Part shown: piece by piece, positions 8,253 to 16,298 of the stretch
How positions within the stretch are numbered: the first letter of the stretch is position 1
Layout: the number at the start of each line of letters is the position of its first letter
Assembly: GCA_903893565.1 (NCBI GenBank)
Contig: CAITMU010000116.1
Location: 1-34,711 of the forward strand
DNA from: an uncultured beta proteobacterium
GTDB lineage: Bacteria > Pseudomonadota > Gammaproteobacteria > Burkholderiales > SG8-41
Direction of reading: 5' to 3'
Length of the DNA: 34,711 bases
The notes under the pieces: generated by a model
The model's input: only the letters and a program-made list of their open reading frames with translations
Database searches by the model: none
What the model was told of the DNA's origin: nothing
Translations under genes and position numbers: made by a program

Positions 8253-9314
8253 ATGGGTTATTTTTTAGGCCAGTTATTAAAATTCAGTGGTGACTTTCTT
8301 TTTTTTAGACGTGTTGAGGGCTCTTGGCACGTTAGGGGGGTAGGGGTTTTGCTGTCCGTGTTAGGGTTTGTGCTTTCAGCGACCGTATTAGCGCAAAAAG
8401 AGGAAGTGAAAAGCTTTCCCCAACGGCCTATACGTTTTCTGGCGCCATTTACGCCGGGGGCTGGGACGGATGTAACGGCGCGAATGCTGGCACAAAAGTT
8501 AACCGATACATGGGGGCAACAAGCGGTGGTAGACAATCGTACGGGAGCGGCAGGTGCCATTGCGGTGGAATTAACCGCCAGAGCGACCCCTGATGGTTAC
8601 ACGGTATGTTTAATTTCCGCCTCCCAGTCCGTTAATTCGGCCACTAATAGCCAATTACCCTTTGATTTGGGCCGGGACTTGCAAGGGATTACTCAAGCGA
8701 GCTCCTTGTTTTATACGGTGTATATCAACCCAGCCGTTCCAGCTAAAAATGCGAAGGAATTGATTGCCTACTCTAAGGTCAATCCGACCAAATTATTGTT
8801 CGGCTCTTCAGGAACCGGAAGCCTTCAACACTTTGCGGGTGAAATGTTGAATCATTTGGCGGGTGCTCGATTGACCCATATTCCCTACAAGGGCACTTCG
8901 GCGGTGATCACCGCCACATTGTCTAATGAAGTACAGGTCGGATTTGGAACCCTATTTGGCGTGAAAGCCCATATGTTGGCAGGCCGATTGCGGGTGGTGG
9001 CGATTACGGCGTCTAAACGTTCGGCAGCGGTTCCGGAGATCCCGACTTTAGTGGAGTCGGGTATCCCTGGCTACGAAATTGATCAATGGTACGGTGTGAT
9101 TACGGGAGCTAAGGTGCCTAAGGCGATTGTTTATAAATTGTCAGAGGCGATGCGGCAAGGACTCAAGCAGCCGGAGGTGATTCAGCGTTTGGCTGCGGAC
9201 GGTTCTGTGACGGTGGGTTCAACGCCAGAGGCCTTTAGTGCCTATATCAAAGCGGAAATGCGTAAATGGCAAAGCTTGGTGAAAGCGGCGCATATTGATT
9301 TGCAGGGTCATTAA
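8253..9314 (+). CDS. Bug/TctC-family tripartite tricarboxylate transporter receptor
   Basis: This 353-residue receptor has a long N-terminal leader ending in a hydrophobic core (GVLLSVLGFVLSATVLA) with cleavage before QKEEV. The signature FPQRPIRFLAPFTPGAGTDVTARML, VVDNRTGAAGAI, DGYTVCLISASQ, HIPYKGTSAVITATL and IKAEMRKWQSLVKAA are present. The ATG at 8253 is preceded by GATGAGG at good spacing. It is divergent from the GST operon across about 206 bases, which must hold both promoters. It converges with the SH3b-like gene, with only 16 bases between the stops. It stands alone as a transcription unit; its ligand is unknown. Confidence 0.92.
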   Translation: MGYFLGQLLKFSGDFLFFRRVEGSWHVRGVGVLLSVLGFVLSATVLAQKEEVKSFPQRPIRFLAPFTPGAGTDVTARMLAQKLTDTWGQQAVVDNRTGAAGAIAVELTARATPDGYTVCLISASQSVNSATNSQLPFDLGRDLQGITQASSLFYTVYINPAVPAKNAKELIAYSKVNPTKLLFGSSGTGSLQHFAGEMLNHLAGARLTHIPYKGTSAVITATLSNEVQVGFGTLFGVKAHMLAGRLRVVAITASKRSAAVPEIPTLVESGIPGYEIDQWYGVITGAKVPKAIVYKLSEAMRQGLKQPEVIQRLAADGSVTVGSTPEAFSAYIKAEMRKWQSLVKAAHIDLQGH

Positions 9315-9330
9315 AAAGGGGGAGCTTGTT

Positions 9331-10191
9331 TTAGGGCATACCTAAATATTCAATGCCCAGTACATATTGCGCTAATCGCCAACCGGCGGGGGTTTTTGTA
9401 AAACAGGCGCGGTATTCAATAGCACTACGAATATGTTGATCGGGCACAAAGCCTTCAATCCCTTGATGGCGGATTTTAACCCAGTGTTGTTGAAGGCCCT
9501 TTTGGTTGTCTTCGACCTCCCAGTCTGAGACGTTAACGATGTCGTAGGATAAGGAACCCAAGGTCTGTGAGGTATGAGAGGGAGCACTTTTGATGAGAGC
9601 TTCTTTAACGATAATGGCCCCGTTATCGTAGGGGTCTATAGCCTCGAGAGGCCAGCGAAGTGGCACGTAGGGGGCGCACAATAATCGGCTGCCTTTGGCG
9701 AAGGACGAGTCATACCAGACGCTGCCCAGTTGTAAGGCGGCTGATAAATCGTGGAGAAGCCGTTCACTTTGGCTGTCGCTGCCCCATTGTTTTTTAAACT
9801 CCACAAGGCCTACGGGCGTTTCTAGGCCGTTGATGATTTTGGGGTGAATAAGAGGCAGTAGCGTATTAAATTCGCGCCGTTGAAGGCTAGACAAGAGAGC
9901 CGAACGAAAACTGACCCACGACGGGTCCGAGGCCCCATCATCTGTTGGGAGTAATTTATTGATTGAGGCGCTGGCCTCAGGTTTCGTTGTTATTGTGGGT
10001 GGTGATGAGGTTGCGGTTGATGGGATAGATTGGGGCGCGGCTGGCCGGGTTTTTTGGGCGATACAGATATAAGGCGTGCCTAGCCATAGCCCGGTCCAAA
10101 AAAGGCTTACATAGAAAATAATATTTCGTGACAAGAGCGTTTGGTTTCTTAACAAAGTCATCAAAAGGGGTTTGCTCCGGTAAAGTCTCAT
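9331..10191 (-). CDS. Secreted protein with a bacterial SH3-like domain, function unknown
   Basis: The product (286 residues from the ATG at 10191; a TTG at 10203 and an ATG at 10161 are alternatives) has a hydrophobic N-terminal segment (NIIFYVSLFWTGLWLG) with likely cleavage near CIAQK. A low-complexity Pro/Thr/Ser linker follows (about residues 43-75), then two folded parts. The C-terminal half looks like an SH3b repeat: GAIIVKEALIKSAP, then SLSYDIVNVSDWEV, WVKIRHQGIEGFVPDQHI and a closing YRACF strand. SH3b domains often bind cell-wall or protein ligands in the periplasm. I do not recognise a named family. It converges with the Bug receptor gene, and its 5' end faces the biotin-carrier gene across about 200 bases. 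Confidence 0.65.
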   Translation of the reverse strand: MRLYRSKPLLMTLLRNQTLLSRNIIFYVSLFWTGLWLGTPYICIAQKTRPAAPQSIPSTATSSPPTITTKPEASASINKLLPTDDGASDPSWVSFRSALLSSLQRREFNTLLPLIHPKIINGLETPVGLVEFKKQWGSDSQSERLLHDLSAALQLGSVWYDSSFAKGSRLLCAPYVPLRWPLEAIDPYDNGAIIVKEALIKSAPSHTSQTLGSLSYDIVNVSDWEVEDNQKGLQQHWVKIRHQGIEGFVPDQHIRSAIEYRACFTKTPAGWRLAQYVLGIEYLGMP

Positions 10192-10240
10192 CCACCGAGA
10201 CAACTTTGAATCTTAGGCTTAGATGAGCGATAAAACAACC

Positions 10241-10255
10241 GGGGGTTATTCCCCC
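10241..10255. repeat. G5/C5 inverted repeat in a divergent intergenic region
   Basis: GGGGG (10241-10245) and CCCCC (10251-10255) are separated by TTATT. The hairpin or dyad lies between the SH3b-like gene and the biotin-carrier gene. It lacks a U-run, so it is not a typical terminator, and it may be an operator or structural element. A second short dyad, CTATC/GATAG, lies at 10271-10286. Confidence 0.4.
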
Positions 10256-10339
10256 TAAAGGCGCCCTTCCCTATCTGTATCGATAGCAAAGGGATTGGTA
10301 GGAGGGGTCTTTATGCGACGTAAGAAAAATGAAAGGCGT

Positions 10340-10345
10340 TATAAT
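10340..10345 (+). promoter_or_regulatory. Candidate -10 box for the biotin-carrier gene
   Basis: A perfect TATAAT lies 45 bases before the carrier start codon. The -35 region at 17-bp spacing (GACGTA, 10317-10322) is poor, so the promoter would be weak or activator-dependent. The ribosome binding site GAGG is just before the ATG. Confidence 0.35.
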
Positions 10346-10389
10346 AAAAGCCATTCTTCAATGACTAGCCCACATTTAAAGAGGTAAAA

Positions 10390-10611
10390 ATGGCACGCGT
10401 CGAGGTTAAATCGGAAATCACAGGCACCGTCTGGCAATTGAAAGCGCAACTGGGAGACACCGTAGAGGAGGGAGACACGTTGATGGTGATTGAGTCTATG
10501 AAAATGGAAATCCCTGTGATTACTGAGGATGGCGGTATCGTGAAAGAAATTCTAGTGAAGGAAAAAGATCCCGTTGCTGAGGGTCAAGTGGTGGCGATAC
10601 TAGAGGGTTAG
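10390..10611 (+). CDS. Free-standing biotin carboxyl carrier protein (73 aa)
   Basis: The whole protein is one biotinyl/lipoyl-type domain: a TGTVWQLKAQLGDTVEEGDTL half, the biotinylation hairpin ESMKMEIPV (acceptor Lys38 in the canonical M-K-M), and a second half ending VAEGQVVAILEG. The E-S-M-K-M-E context is typical of biotin carriers of acyl-CoA carboxylases, not of lipoyl domains. It lacks the N-terminal extension of AccB and is not fused to a biotin carboxylase. GAGGTAAAA precedes the ATG. It sits about 1 kb from the carboxylase operon, separated by the convergent GntR-family gene. It most likely shuttles carboxybiotin between the biotin carboxylase (14940) and the carboxyltransferases (11690, 13400). 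A biotin ligase must come from elsewhere. Confidence 0.93.
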   Translation: MARVEVKSEITGTVWQLKAQLGDTVEEGDTLMVIESMKMEIPVITEDGGIVKEILVKEKDPVAEGQVVAILEG

Positions 10612-10726
10612 ACGGCACCGAGCCCTTTTGTTATGGGGTTCGGATTACGTGACGAGACTTTCCCGAGATCCAGTGTGTCGTTTAATGTGAGAGGTTTAGT
10701 GTAAACGTCACAAACGTAGTAAGGTG

Positions 10727-10756
10727 CCTACCCTACCCTACCCTACCCTACCTTAC
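10727..10756. repeat. Pentanucleotide tandem repeat (CCTAC)5 plus one imperfect unit
   Basis: Five perfect CCTAC units run from 10727 to 10751, followed by CTTAC and a short C/T run. The tract lies between the ends of the converging biotin-carrier and GntR genes, outside both. Such tracts are prone to copy-number change by slippage; a regulatory effect at this place (shared 3' region) is not evident. Confidence 0.85.
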
Positions 10757-10784
10757 CCCCTTTTTTTCAAAGCGAGTGCGTGTC

Positions 10785-11540
10785 TCATGCCTCACGAGCC
10801 TCGAGGTCTTGTTTTATTTCAGTGGGACTATCGTTGGATGCGCTGGCGGGCTGATTTTGTAAGATATGGATCGCCGCATCGCGCGAATCGTAGACGCGTT
10901 GACACGCTATAGATTGCGCCGTATCGCCATCACCCTTTTCAATGGCTTCAACCATTTTTTGCCAATGCTGAATAGACTGTTGGCGTCGGGCGGGAGTGGA
11001 TAACCCGAGTTGCGAGTAACGACGTGTTTGTCGAGCCAGAGAGGCCAAGATATTTTTTAAGCGTTGGTTACTCACCCAAACGCCGAGTTGATGATTTAGT
11101 TTCGCAACACAGGCCACGTAGCGATCAGCGCTTTGAGTTGAGCAAGCAAGAAGAGATAATTCTGCGACAATTTTTTTTAATTCCGGTAGCCACAGTTCAC
11201 GCTGTGGGTCCTCGGCCAGCATGCGATCGCGTAGTCCATTTAACGGGGCGCGAATATCAAAAATCTCTTTTACCTCTTCAATCGAGAGTTTTGTCACCTG
11301 TGCGCCGTGACGCGCGACAAGGGTGATGAGTCCATCTTTTTCTAATAGTCTGAGACATTCGCGCACCGGTCCTCGACTGACTTGAAATTCATCGGCAATG
11401 GTTTGCTCAAAAATACGTTGCCCCGGATGGTAATGACCTTCCAAGATGCGATCCGATAGTCGTAAGGCCATCTGTTCGACCAAGGAACGTGTGAGAGGCT
11501 CATTATCTTTTAGAGAGAGGGTGCGTGGGCTAAAGGTCAT
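10785..11540 (-). CDS. GntR-family transcriptional regulator, FadR/FCD type
   Basis: The 251-residue protein has an N-terminal winged helix (ALRLSDRILEGHYHPGQRIFEQTIADEFQVSRGPVRECLRLLEKDGLI, about residues 25-75, with the GntR pattern S-R-G-P-V-R-E) and a helical FCD ligand domain. The latter has KLNHQLGVWVSNQRL and QHWQKMVEAIEKGDGDTAQ at the positions of the usual metal/ligand His residues; the last usual His appears replaced. The family senses small organic acids or acyl-CoA and usually represses nearby catabolic genes. The ATG at 11540 is chosen over a TTG at 11564. It is divergent from the carboxylase operon and shares a compact promoter region with it, so it most likely controls that operon and itself. 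Confidence 0.88.
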   Translation of the reverse strand: MTFSPRTLSLKDNEPLTRSLVEQMALRLSDRILEGHYHPGQRIFEQTIADEFQVSRGPVRECLRLLEKDGLITLVARHGAQVTKLSIEEVKEIFDIRAPLNGLRDRMLAEDPQRELWLPELKKIVAELSLLACSTQSADRYVACVAKLNHQLGVWVSNQRLKNILASLARQTRRYSQLGLSTPARRQQSIQHWQKMVEAIEKGDGDTAQSIACQRVYDSRDAAIHILQNQPASASNDSPTEIKQDLEAREA

Positions 11541-11575
11541 GGGAGAAAAGCAAGAAACAAGCAATAATGTAGAAG

Positions 11576-11641
11576 ACCTTAGGCATTCTTTGTATGATTG
11601 TCAACAATATTCTTGACAACAAAGAGGTCGGTGCGTAGTCT
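11576..11641. promoter_or_regulatory. Back-to-back divergent promoters for the GntR gene and the carboxylase operon
   Basis: On the plus strand TTGACA (11613-11618) is 17 bp from TAGTCT (11636-11641). On the minus strand TTGACA (11604-11599) is 17 bp from TAAGGT (11581-11576). The two -35 boxes are the arms of a perfect 7-bp inverted repeat (TTGTCAA/TTGACAA, 11598-11604 and 11613-11619) with an 8-bp spacer. A smaller dyad, ATTGT-CA-ACAAT (11597-11608), resembles FadR-type half-sites. A regulator bound here would block both promoters. Both -10 boxes are weak. Confidence 0.6.
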
Positions 11642-11689
11642 TCTTTTTTATTTGTGGGGGTTTTTTATGCGTTCTCAGGTGGTTAATTG

Positions 11690-13258
11690 ATGACTTGGAT
11701 GCCAGAGATTGAGGAAATTCATCGGCGACGAAAATGGGCCGAAGCCTGTGGGGGCGAGGCGGCAGTGGCAAAGCACCACGCCAACGGCAAGCTCACGGTA
11801 CGAGAGCGTATTAATACCCTTTTGGACCCACAGTCGTTTCAAGAGGTGGGTCAGTTAGCGGGTAAGGCCCAATATGATGCTACGGGACAGTTATTGCATG
11901 TCGAGCCCGCCCCTTATGTGATGGGCATTGGTCGCATGCATGGGCGGCCTGTAGCCATAGGGGGTGAGGATTACACGATTCGTGCGGGCACGGGGTTTGG
12001 GAGTGATCGACGTAAGGGTGGGCAGGGGGGATTTATTGAGGACCTGTCGTTTCATTACCGGATTCCACTGATTAATCTCGTGGATGGAACGGGTGGGAGT
12101 GTTAATACCACACAACGCAAGGGCTATAGCGTGGTGCCAGGCTACGGCCAAGATGGGATGGAACGATCAGCAGAGCTGTTGGGGATAGTGCCTGTGGTCA
12201 GCGCGGTAATGGGGACCACAGCCGGTGGACCTTCAATGCGAGCGATTATGTCTCATTGGTCGGTGATGGTGAAGGGGAGTAGCCAGATTTTTGCCGCCGG
12301 CCCCCCCGTAGTGGAAAGAGCCTTTGGTCAAAAATGGAGCAAAGAAGATTTGGGCGGTGCCGGTATCGCAGTGGATACCGCGGGGACGATTGATAATGTA
12401 GCGCAGAGTGAAGCGGATTGTTTTGACCAAATCAAACGTTTCTTGTCATTTATGCCACAGAATGTGTGGGAGATGCCTCCGGAAGTCCATACCGGTGATC
12501 CGGTTGATCGGTGTGAGCAAGCATTAGCCAGTATAGTGCCGCGCTCCAATCGACAAGCCTACGATATGAAAAAACTCATACAGCTCATTGTGGACCTGGG
12601 GAGTTTTTTTGAAATACAGTCTAGTTTTGGGCGTGCAGTGATCACCGCGTTGGCAAGATTGAATGGTAAGGTCGTAGGTATTGTGGCGAGTAATCCCATG
12701 GTGGGTGGGATTATGGATACGAAAGCGGCTCGTAAGCAAGGTCATTTTATGGAGCTTTGTGATACGTTTCATATTCCCTTGGTGTTGTTTGCTGATGTGC
12801 CCGGCTTGTTGGTGGGGGTGCAATCAGAGTCGGACGCGATATTGCGCGAAGGGGTTCGAGCCCGATTTATCGGTTTTAAGCTCAGTGTGCCGATGTTTTG
12901 CGTGATGATTCGAAAATGCTATGGGGTGGCTGGCGGTGGGTTTACCGATCGTGGGGGGCTTAATTTTAAAATTGCTTGGCCATCAGCCCATTGGGGATCA
13001 TTGCCTTTGGAAGGCGGCGTTAAGGCCGCCTACAAGCGTGAGATTGAAAGTGCGGCAGATCCCCTCCAACGAGAAAAAGAATTGGAAGCGCAACTCAGTA
13101 TCCTGGCGTCTCCGTTTCGTACGGCTGAGGCGTTTGCGGTGGAGGACTTGATCGATCCACGGGAGACCCGCCCGTATCTTTGTCAGTTTGTCGATGCGTT
13201 GCAAGGGCGGCTGCGTTCACAGTTAGGGCCTAAATACAAAACGGGGGTGCGTCCGTAA
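11690..13258 (+). CDS. Acyl-CoA carboxylase carboxyltransferase subunit A (PccB/MccB-like)
   Basis: The 522-residue protein has both crotonase-like halves of an acyl-CoA carboxyltransferase. In the N half, KLTVRERINTLLDPQSFQEVG is followed by the first oxyanion motif TTAGGPSM (A178-G179-G180), which aligns with the conserved AGG of PccB, then FAAGPPVVERAFG and LGGAGIAVDTAGTID. In the C half, LFADVPGLLVGVQSE and the second oxyanion segment RKCYGVAGGG are intact. The enzyme should transfer CO2 from carboxybiotin to an acyl-CoA. AGGTGG before the ATG (11690) fixes the start. It opens the operon below the divergent promoter. Unlike PccB, it is encoded with a second, different carboxyltransferase. 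The acyl-CoA specificity cannot be read from the sequence. Confidence 0.93.
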   Translation: MTWMPEIEEIHRRRKWAEACGGEAAVAKHHANGKLTVRERINTLLDPQSFQEVGQLAGKAQYDATGQLLHVEPAPYVMGIGRMHGRPVAIGGEDYTIRAGTGFGSDRRKGGQGGFIEDLSFHYRIPLINLVDGTGGSVNTTQRKGYSVVPGYGQDGMERSAELLGIVPVVSAVMGTTAGGPSMRAIMSHWSVMVKGSSQIFAAGPPVVERAFGQKWSKEDLGGAGIAVDTAGTIDNVAQSEADCFDQIKRFLSFMPQNVWEMPPEVHTGDPVDRCEQALASIVPRSNRQAYDMKKLIQLIVDLGSFFEIQSSFGRAVITALARLNGKVVGIVASNPMVGGIMDTKAARKQGHFMELCDTFHIPLVLFADVPGLLVGVQSESDAILREGVRARFIGFKLSVPMFCVMIRKCYGVAGGGFTDRGGLNFKIAWPSAHWGSLPLEGGVKAAYKREIESAADPLQREKELEAQLSILASPFRTAEAFAVEDLIDPRETRPYLCQFVDALQGRLRSQLGPKYKTGVRP

Positions 13259-13399
13259 TAGGGCGATACACAAAAACCCTCAGACAAGACAAAGCTCGTA
13301 AGAGAAAATATAAGATGCTGTTTTGCAACAACAAATATTAAAAAGTAACGACTGACATAGTAATAAAAGTTAAAAGACCTGAATAGAAAAAAAGGATAG

Positions 13400-14938
13400 A
13401 TGATGGCTTTTGAAACCATGATGGAAGAATATGAAGCGCGGTTAAAAAAAGCTTTAGCCGGGGCTGGCGAAGATAAATATGCTAAGCGTACGGCGCGCGG
13501 CCAGTTAAATGCCAGACAACGAATTGATCAATTAGTGGACGCGGGTAGCTTTATCGAATCGGGCTTATTTGGGTCTTCTGGGGTCTACCCTGAACAAGCA
13601 GAGGAAACCCCAACGGATGGAAAACTGGCCGGTTACGCTAAAATCGATGGGCGAGACGTCTGTTTAGTCGTCAATGATTTTACGATCAAGGGCGCCTCCA
13701 CCTCGGCCACCAATGGTAAAAAAGTCGGTCATATGAAGCGCACGGCCACAGAGCGCGGCATGCCGTTGGTGTTGCTCGGAGAGTCCACTGGGGCGCGCTT
13801 GCCCGATGCCATGGGTTCGCGAGGGATGGGTCAATTGCTCGGCAATGACAACACGCAGTTTCGGCGTAATCGGGAAACCCCGATGGTGGCGGCGGCCTTT
13901 GGACCGTCCTTTGGATCTTCCACTTGGATGATGTGTTTGTCTGATTTCGCGGTAATGCATAAGGGGGCGACCGTCGCCGTATCGAGCCCCCGATTGGTGT
14001 CCATGGCGTTGGGAGAAAAAGTCGATCCCGAGCAATTGGGGGGCTGGCGACTACACGCGGAAGTCACGGGTTTAGTGGATCAAGTGGTCGAACGCGAAGA
14101 AGACGTGCTAGTGGCCATTAAGCAATTTTTGTCTTACATGCCAAGCCATCACAAACAAGCGCCCCCAGATATCCCGATCCCAGACGGCTCAGGCAGTCAA
14201 ATGGCAGGAATCCTAGATTGGTTGCCGGAAAGTCGCACCCAAGTCTATGACATGAAAAAGCTGATCCAATGCATGGTGGACCTACACTCTTTGTTTGAAC
14301 TAAAGCCCCGATTTGGTAAAAGTGCCGTGACAGCGCTGGCTCGATTGGGAGGGAAGAGTGTGGGTATTGTTGCGAATAATCCCTTGCATCGGGGGGGCGC
14401 TTTAGATGCCGATGCGTGTCGTAAAATTGTGGATTTCTTGGTGATGTGTGACTCCTTTAATATTCCTATTATTTTGTTGGTCGATACCCCAGGATTTCAG
14501 ATTGGTACGGAAGCGGAAAAAGCCGGCGCACCAGGGCGCATTATGAATTTCATGAATGCGATGACTTTACTCACCGTGCCGCATCTTTCGGTGATCATTC
14601 GTAAAAGCTATGGTCGGGCTTATGTCTGTATGGGAGGTGGGCGCCATTCTGATGATGTAGCGGCGTGGCCTAGTGCGGAAATTAGTTTCATGAGTCCCGA
14701 TTTTGCGACCAAGATTGTGCATGGGGTTGGCGTGGGAGAACCAGGATACGAGCAGGCCTTAGAGTCGATTCAACAGGGCGCTGATGTGTGGGGGTTAGCG
14801 GCTGTGTATGCCGCACAAGCGGTCATCCGGCCGCAAGAAACGCGCGACTACTTGATTCGAATGTTGGAGGTCTACAAGCTTAGAATGACGCACGGGGTGG
14901 GACAGCATTTGATGCGTAATTGGCCGACGAGTTACTGA
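13400..14938 (+). CDS. Second carboxyltransferase-family subunit B, divergent N-half oxyanion motif
   Basis: This 512-residue paralogue of the preceding protein has the full two-half carboxyltransferase layout: RGQLNARQRIDQLVDAGSFIESG, LGESTGARLPDAM, then GPSFGSSTW (168-176) where PccB-type enzymes have GPCAGG. The second Gly of the oxyanion pair is therefore Ser173. The C half has LLVDTPGFQIGTEAEKAGAP and RKSYGRAYVCMGGG, close to canonical. AAAGGATAG precedes tandem ATGs. It lies 141 bases after subunit A and one base before the biotin carboxylase start, so B and the carboxylase are translationally coupled. The two proteins may form a heteromeric enzyme, or B may serve a second substrate (inference). 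Confidence 0.92.
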   Translation: MMAFETMMEEYEARLKKALAGAGEDKYAKRTARGQLNARQRIDQLVDAGSFIESGLFGSSGVYPEQAEETPTDGKLAGYAKIDGRDVCLVVNDFTIKGASTSATNGKKVGHMKRTATERGMPLVLLGESTGARLPDAMGSRGMGQLLGNDNTQFRRNRETPMVAAAFGPSFGSSTWMMCLSDFAVMHKGATVAVSSPRLVSMALGEKVDPEQLGGWRLHAEVTGLVDQVVEREEDVLVAIKQFLSYMPSHHKQAPPDIPIPDGSGSQMAGILDWLPESRTQVYDMKKLIQCMVDLHSLFELKPRFGKSAVTALARLGGKSVGIVANNPLHRGGALDADACRKIVDFLVMCDSFNIPIILLVDTPGFQIGTEAEKAGAPGRIMNFMNAMTLLTVPHLSVIIRKSYGRAYVCMGGGRHSDDVAAWPSAEISFMSPDFATKIVHGVGVGEPGYEQALESIQQGADVWGLAAVYAAQAVIRPQETRDYLIRMLEVYKLRMTHGVGQHLMRNWPTSY

Positions 14939-14939
14939 T

Positions 14940-16295
14940 ATGTTTAATAAAGTGTTAGTGGCTAATCGGGGCGCGGTGGCGGCTCGAGTATTGCGCGCGC
15001 TACAGGAGATGGGTATTGCCTCGGTCGCCGTGTATTCAGAGGCCGACCAGAACGCACCTTATCTCGAACTGGCCAGTGAAACGTTGTTATTAGGGCCCGC
15101 ACCGGTCCGCGACAGTTATTTGAATCAAGAGCGGTTATTGGAATTAATTGAAAAATCGGGTGCGGATGGGGTGCACCCAGGGTATGGATTTTTATCAGAA
15201 AACGCGGCTTTTGCTCAAAAAGTAATTGATCAGGGCGTTGGTTTTATTGGCCCCTCACCACGGTGGATTGATGCCATGGGACATAAAACGCGGGCACGCG
15301 CGTTGGCAGCCGAGCATGGTATGCCGATGGCGAAGGGTTCTTCCGTGCTCGGGGCTGATTTATTGCCAGAGCAATTGCAAGCCATGGCCCACGACATTGG
15401 GTTTCCTGTGTTAGTGAAGCCAGCCGGTGGCGGCGGAGGTATTGGCATGTTACCGGCGCTTGAAGCGGGCGAGTTGATGGGAGCCATTGAGCGATCTCGT
15501 TCACTGGCTAGTCGTGGGTTTGGTAGTCAAGAAGTGTATTTGGAAAAACTATTTGTTCGGCCCCGGCACGTGGAGTTTCAGTTGCTCGGTGATCAGCATG
15601 GTCATTTAAGGCACTTGTATGAGCGAGATTGCTCAACCCAGCGTCGCAATCAAAAAGTCATTGAAGAGGCCTGTGCCCCGGGCTTGGAACGAGGACCGGT
15701 GAACGCCTTGGCGGAGAAGATTGCCACCATTATGCGAGGGCTGGGCTACGACAATATTGGCACAGTAGAAATGCTGATGGATGAGCAGGGGGCCTTTCAT
15801 TTTTTAGAAATGAACACCCGACTCCAAGTCGAGCACGGTGTGACGGAGGCGATTACCGGGGTGGATTTGGTTCAAGCGCAAATTCGTTGCGCAGCCGGCC
15901 TTCGCTTGACCGATATCTTGCCTCAGACCATCGACATTCAAGGACACGCCATACAGGCGCGAGTGTATGCCGAGGACCCGAAGAATTTCTATCCCTCACC
16001 GGGAACTTTGACTGCTTTTCAAATCCCGGTCGGCACAGGCATTCGGGTGGAAACCGGTTATCGACAAGGCCAAGTAGTTACGCCTTACTATGACCCTATG
16101 ATGGCCAAAGTCATTGTAAAGGCCGCCAATCGCCCTGCCGCGATTCAGGGCTTAATCGAAGCCTTGGAGCGCTTTGACATTCAGGGACTTAAGCATAACA
16201 TTCCAGCGCTCCTCACAATATTGCGTTCCGAAGCGTTTCAGTCCGGACGGGTTCACACGGGATTAATGCCAGAACTTTTTACCAAAAAGAAATAA
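14940..16295 (+). CDS. Biotin carboxylase subunit (AccC-like)
   Basis: The 451-residue protein has the complete biotin carboxylase fold of AccC length, without a fused carrier domain. It shows NRGAVAARVLRALQEMG at the N terminus, VHPGYGFLSENAAFA, the ATP-grasp glycine loop VKPAGGGGGIGML, HVEFQLLGDQHG, the bicarbonate/biotin region ERDCSTQRRNQKVIEEA, and EMNTRLQVEHGVTE with catalytic Glu and Arg, then ARVYAEDP. Two small changes from the norm are visible: NRGE is NRGA, and GGGGRGM is GGGGIGM. It carboxylates the biotin of the 73-aa carrier using ATP and bicarbonate. It starts one base after subunit B and ends three bases before the synthetase beta gene. The catalytic residues are otherwise intact. 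Confidence 0.95.
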   Translation: MFNKVLVANRGAVAARVLRALQEMGIASVAVYSEADQNAPYLELASETLLLGPAPVRDSYLNQERLLELIEKSGADGVHPGYGFLSENAAFAQKVIDQGVGFIGPSPRWIDAMGHKTRARALAAEHGMPMAKGSSVLGADLLPEQLQAMAHDIGFPVLVKPAGGGGGIGMLPALEAGELMGAIERSRSLASRGFGSQEVYLEKLFVRPRHVEFQLLGDQHGHLRHLYERDCSTQRRNQKVIEEACAPGLERGPVNALAEKIATIMRGLGYDNIGTVEMLMDEQGAFHFLEMNTRLQVEHGVTEAITGVDLVQAQIRCAAGLRLTDILPQTIDIQGHAIQARVYAEDPKNFYPSPGTLTAFQIPVGTGIRVETGYRQGQVVTPYYDPMMAKVIVKAANRPAAIQGLIEALERFDIQGLKHNIPALLTILRSEAFQSGRVHTGLMPELFTKKK

Positions 16296-16298
16296 CCC

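Noticed and set aside
10618..10650. CCGAGCCC/GGGTTCGG hairpin after the biotin-carrier gene as a terminator
   Set aside because: The stem is reasonable but no U-run follows; kept only as a possible 3' structure.
10724..10912. Rightward open frame starting in the CCTAC repeat
   Set aside because: GTG start inside the repeat, antisense to the end of the GntR gene, low-complexity product.
13664..14035. Long antisense open frame (123 codons) inside carboxyltransferase B
   Set aside because: It lies wholly inside a well-supported gene and has no domain; it is a by-product of codon bias. The same holds for the antisense frames in the ChaN-like and biotin carboxylase genes.
10390..16295. Sodium-pumping biotin decarboxylase (oxaloacetate, methylmalonyl-CoA or glutaconyl-CoA type)
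   Set aside because: A biotin carboxylase is present and the membrane beta subunit is absent, which fits an ATP-driven carboxylase instead.
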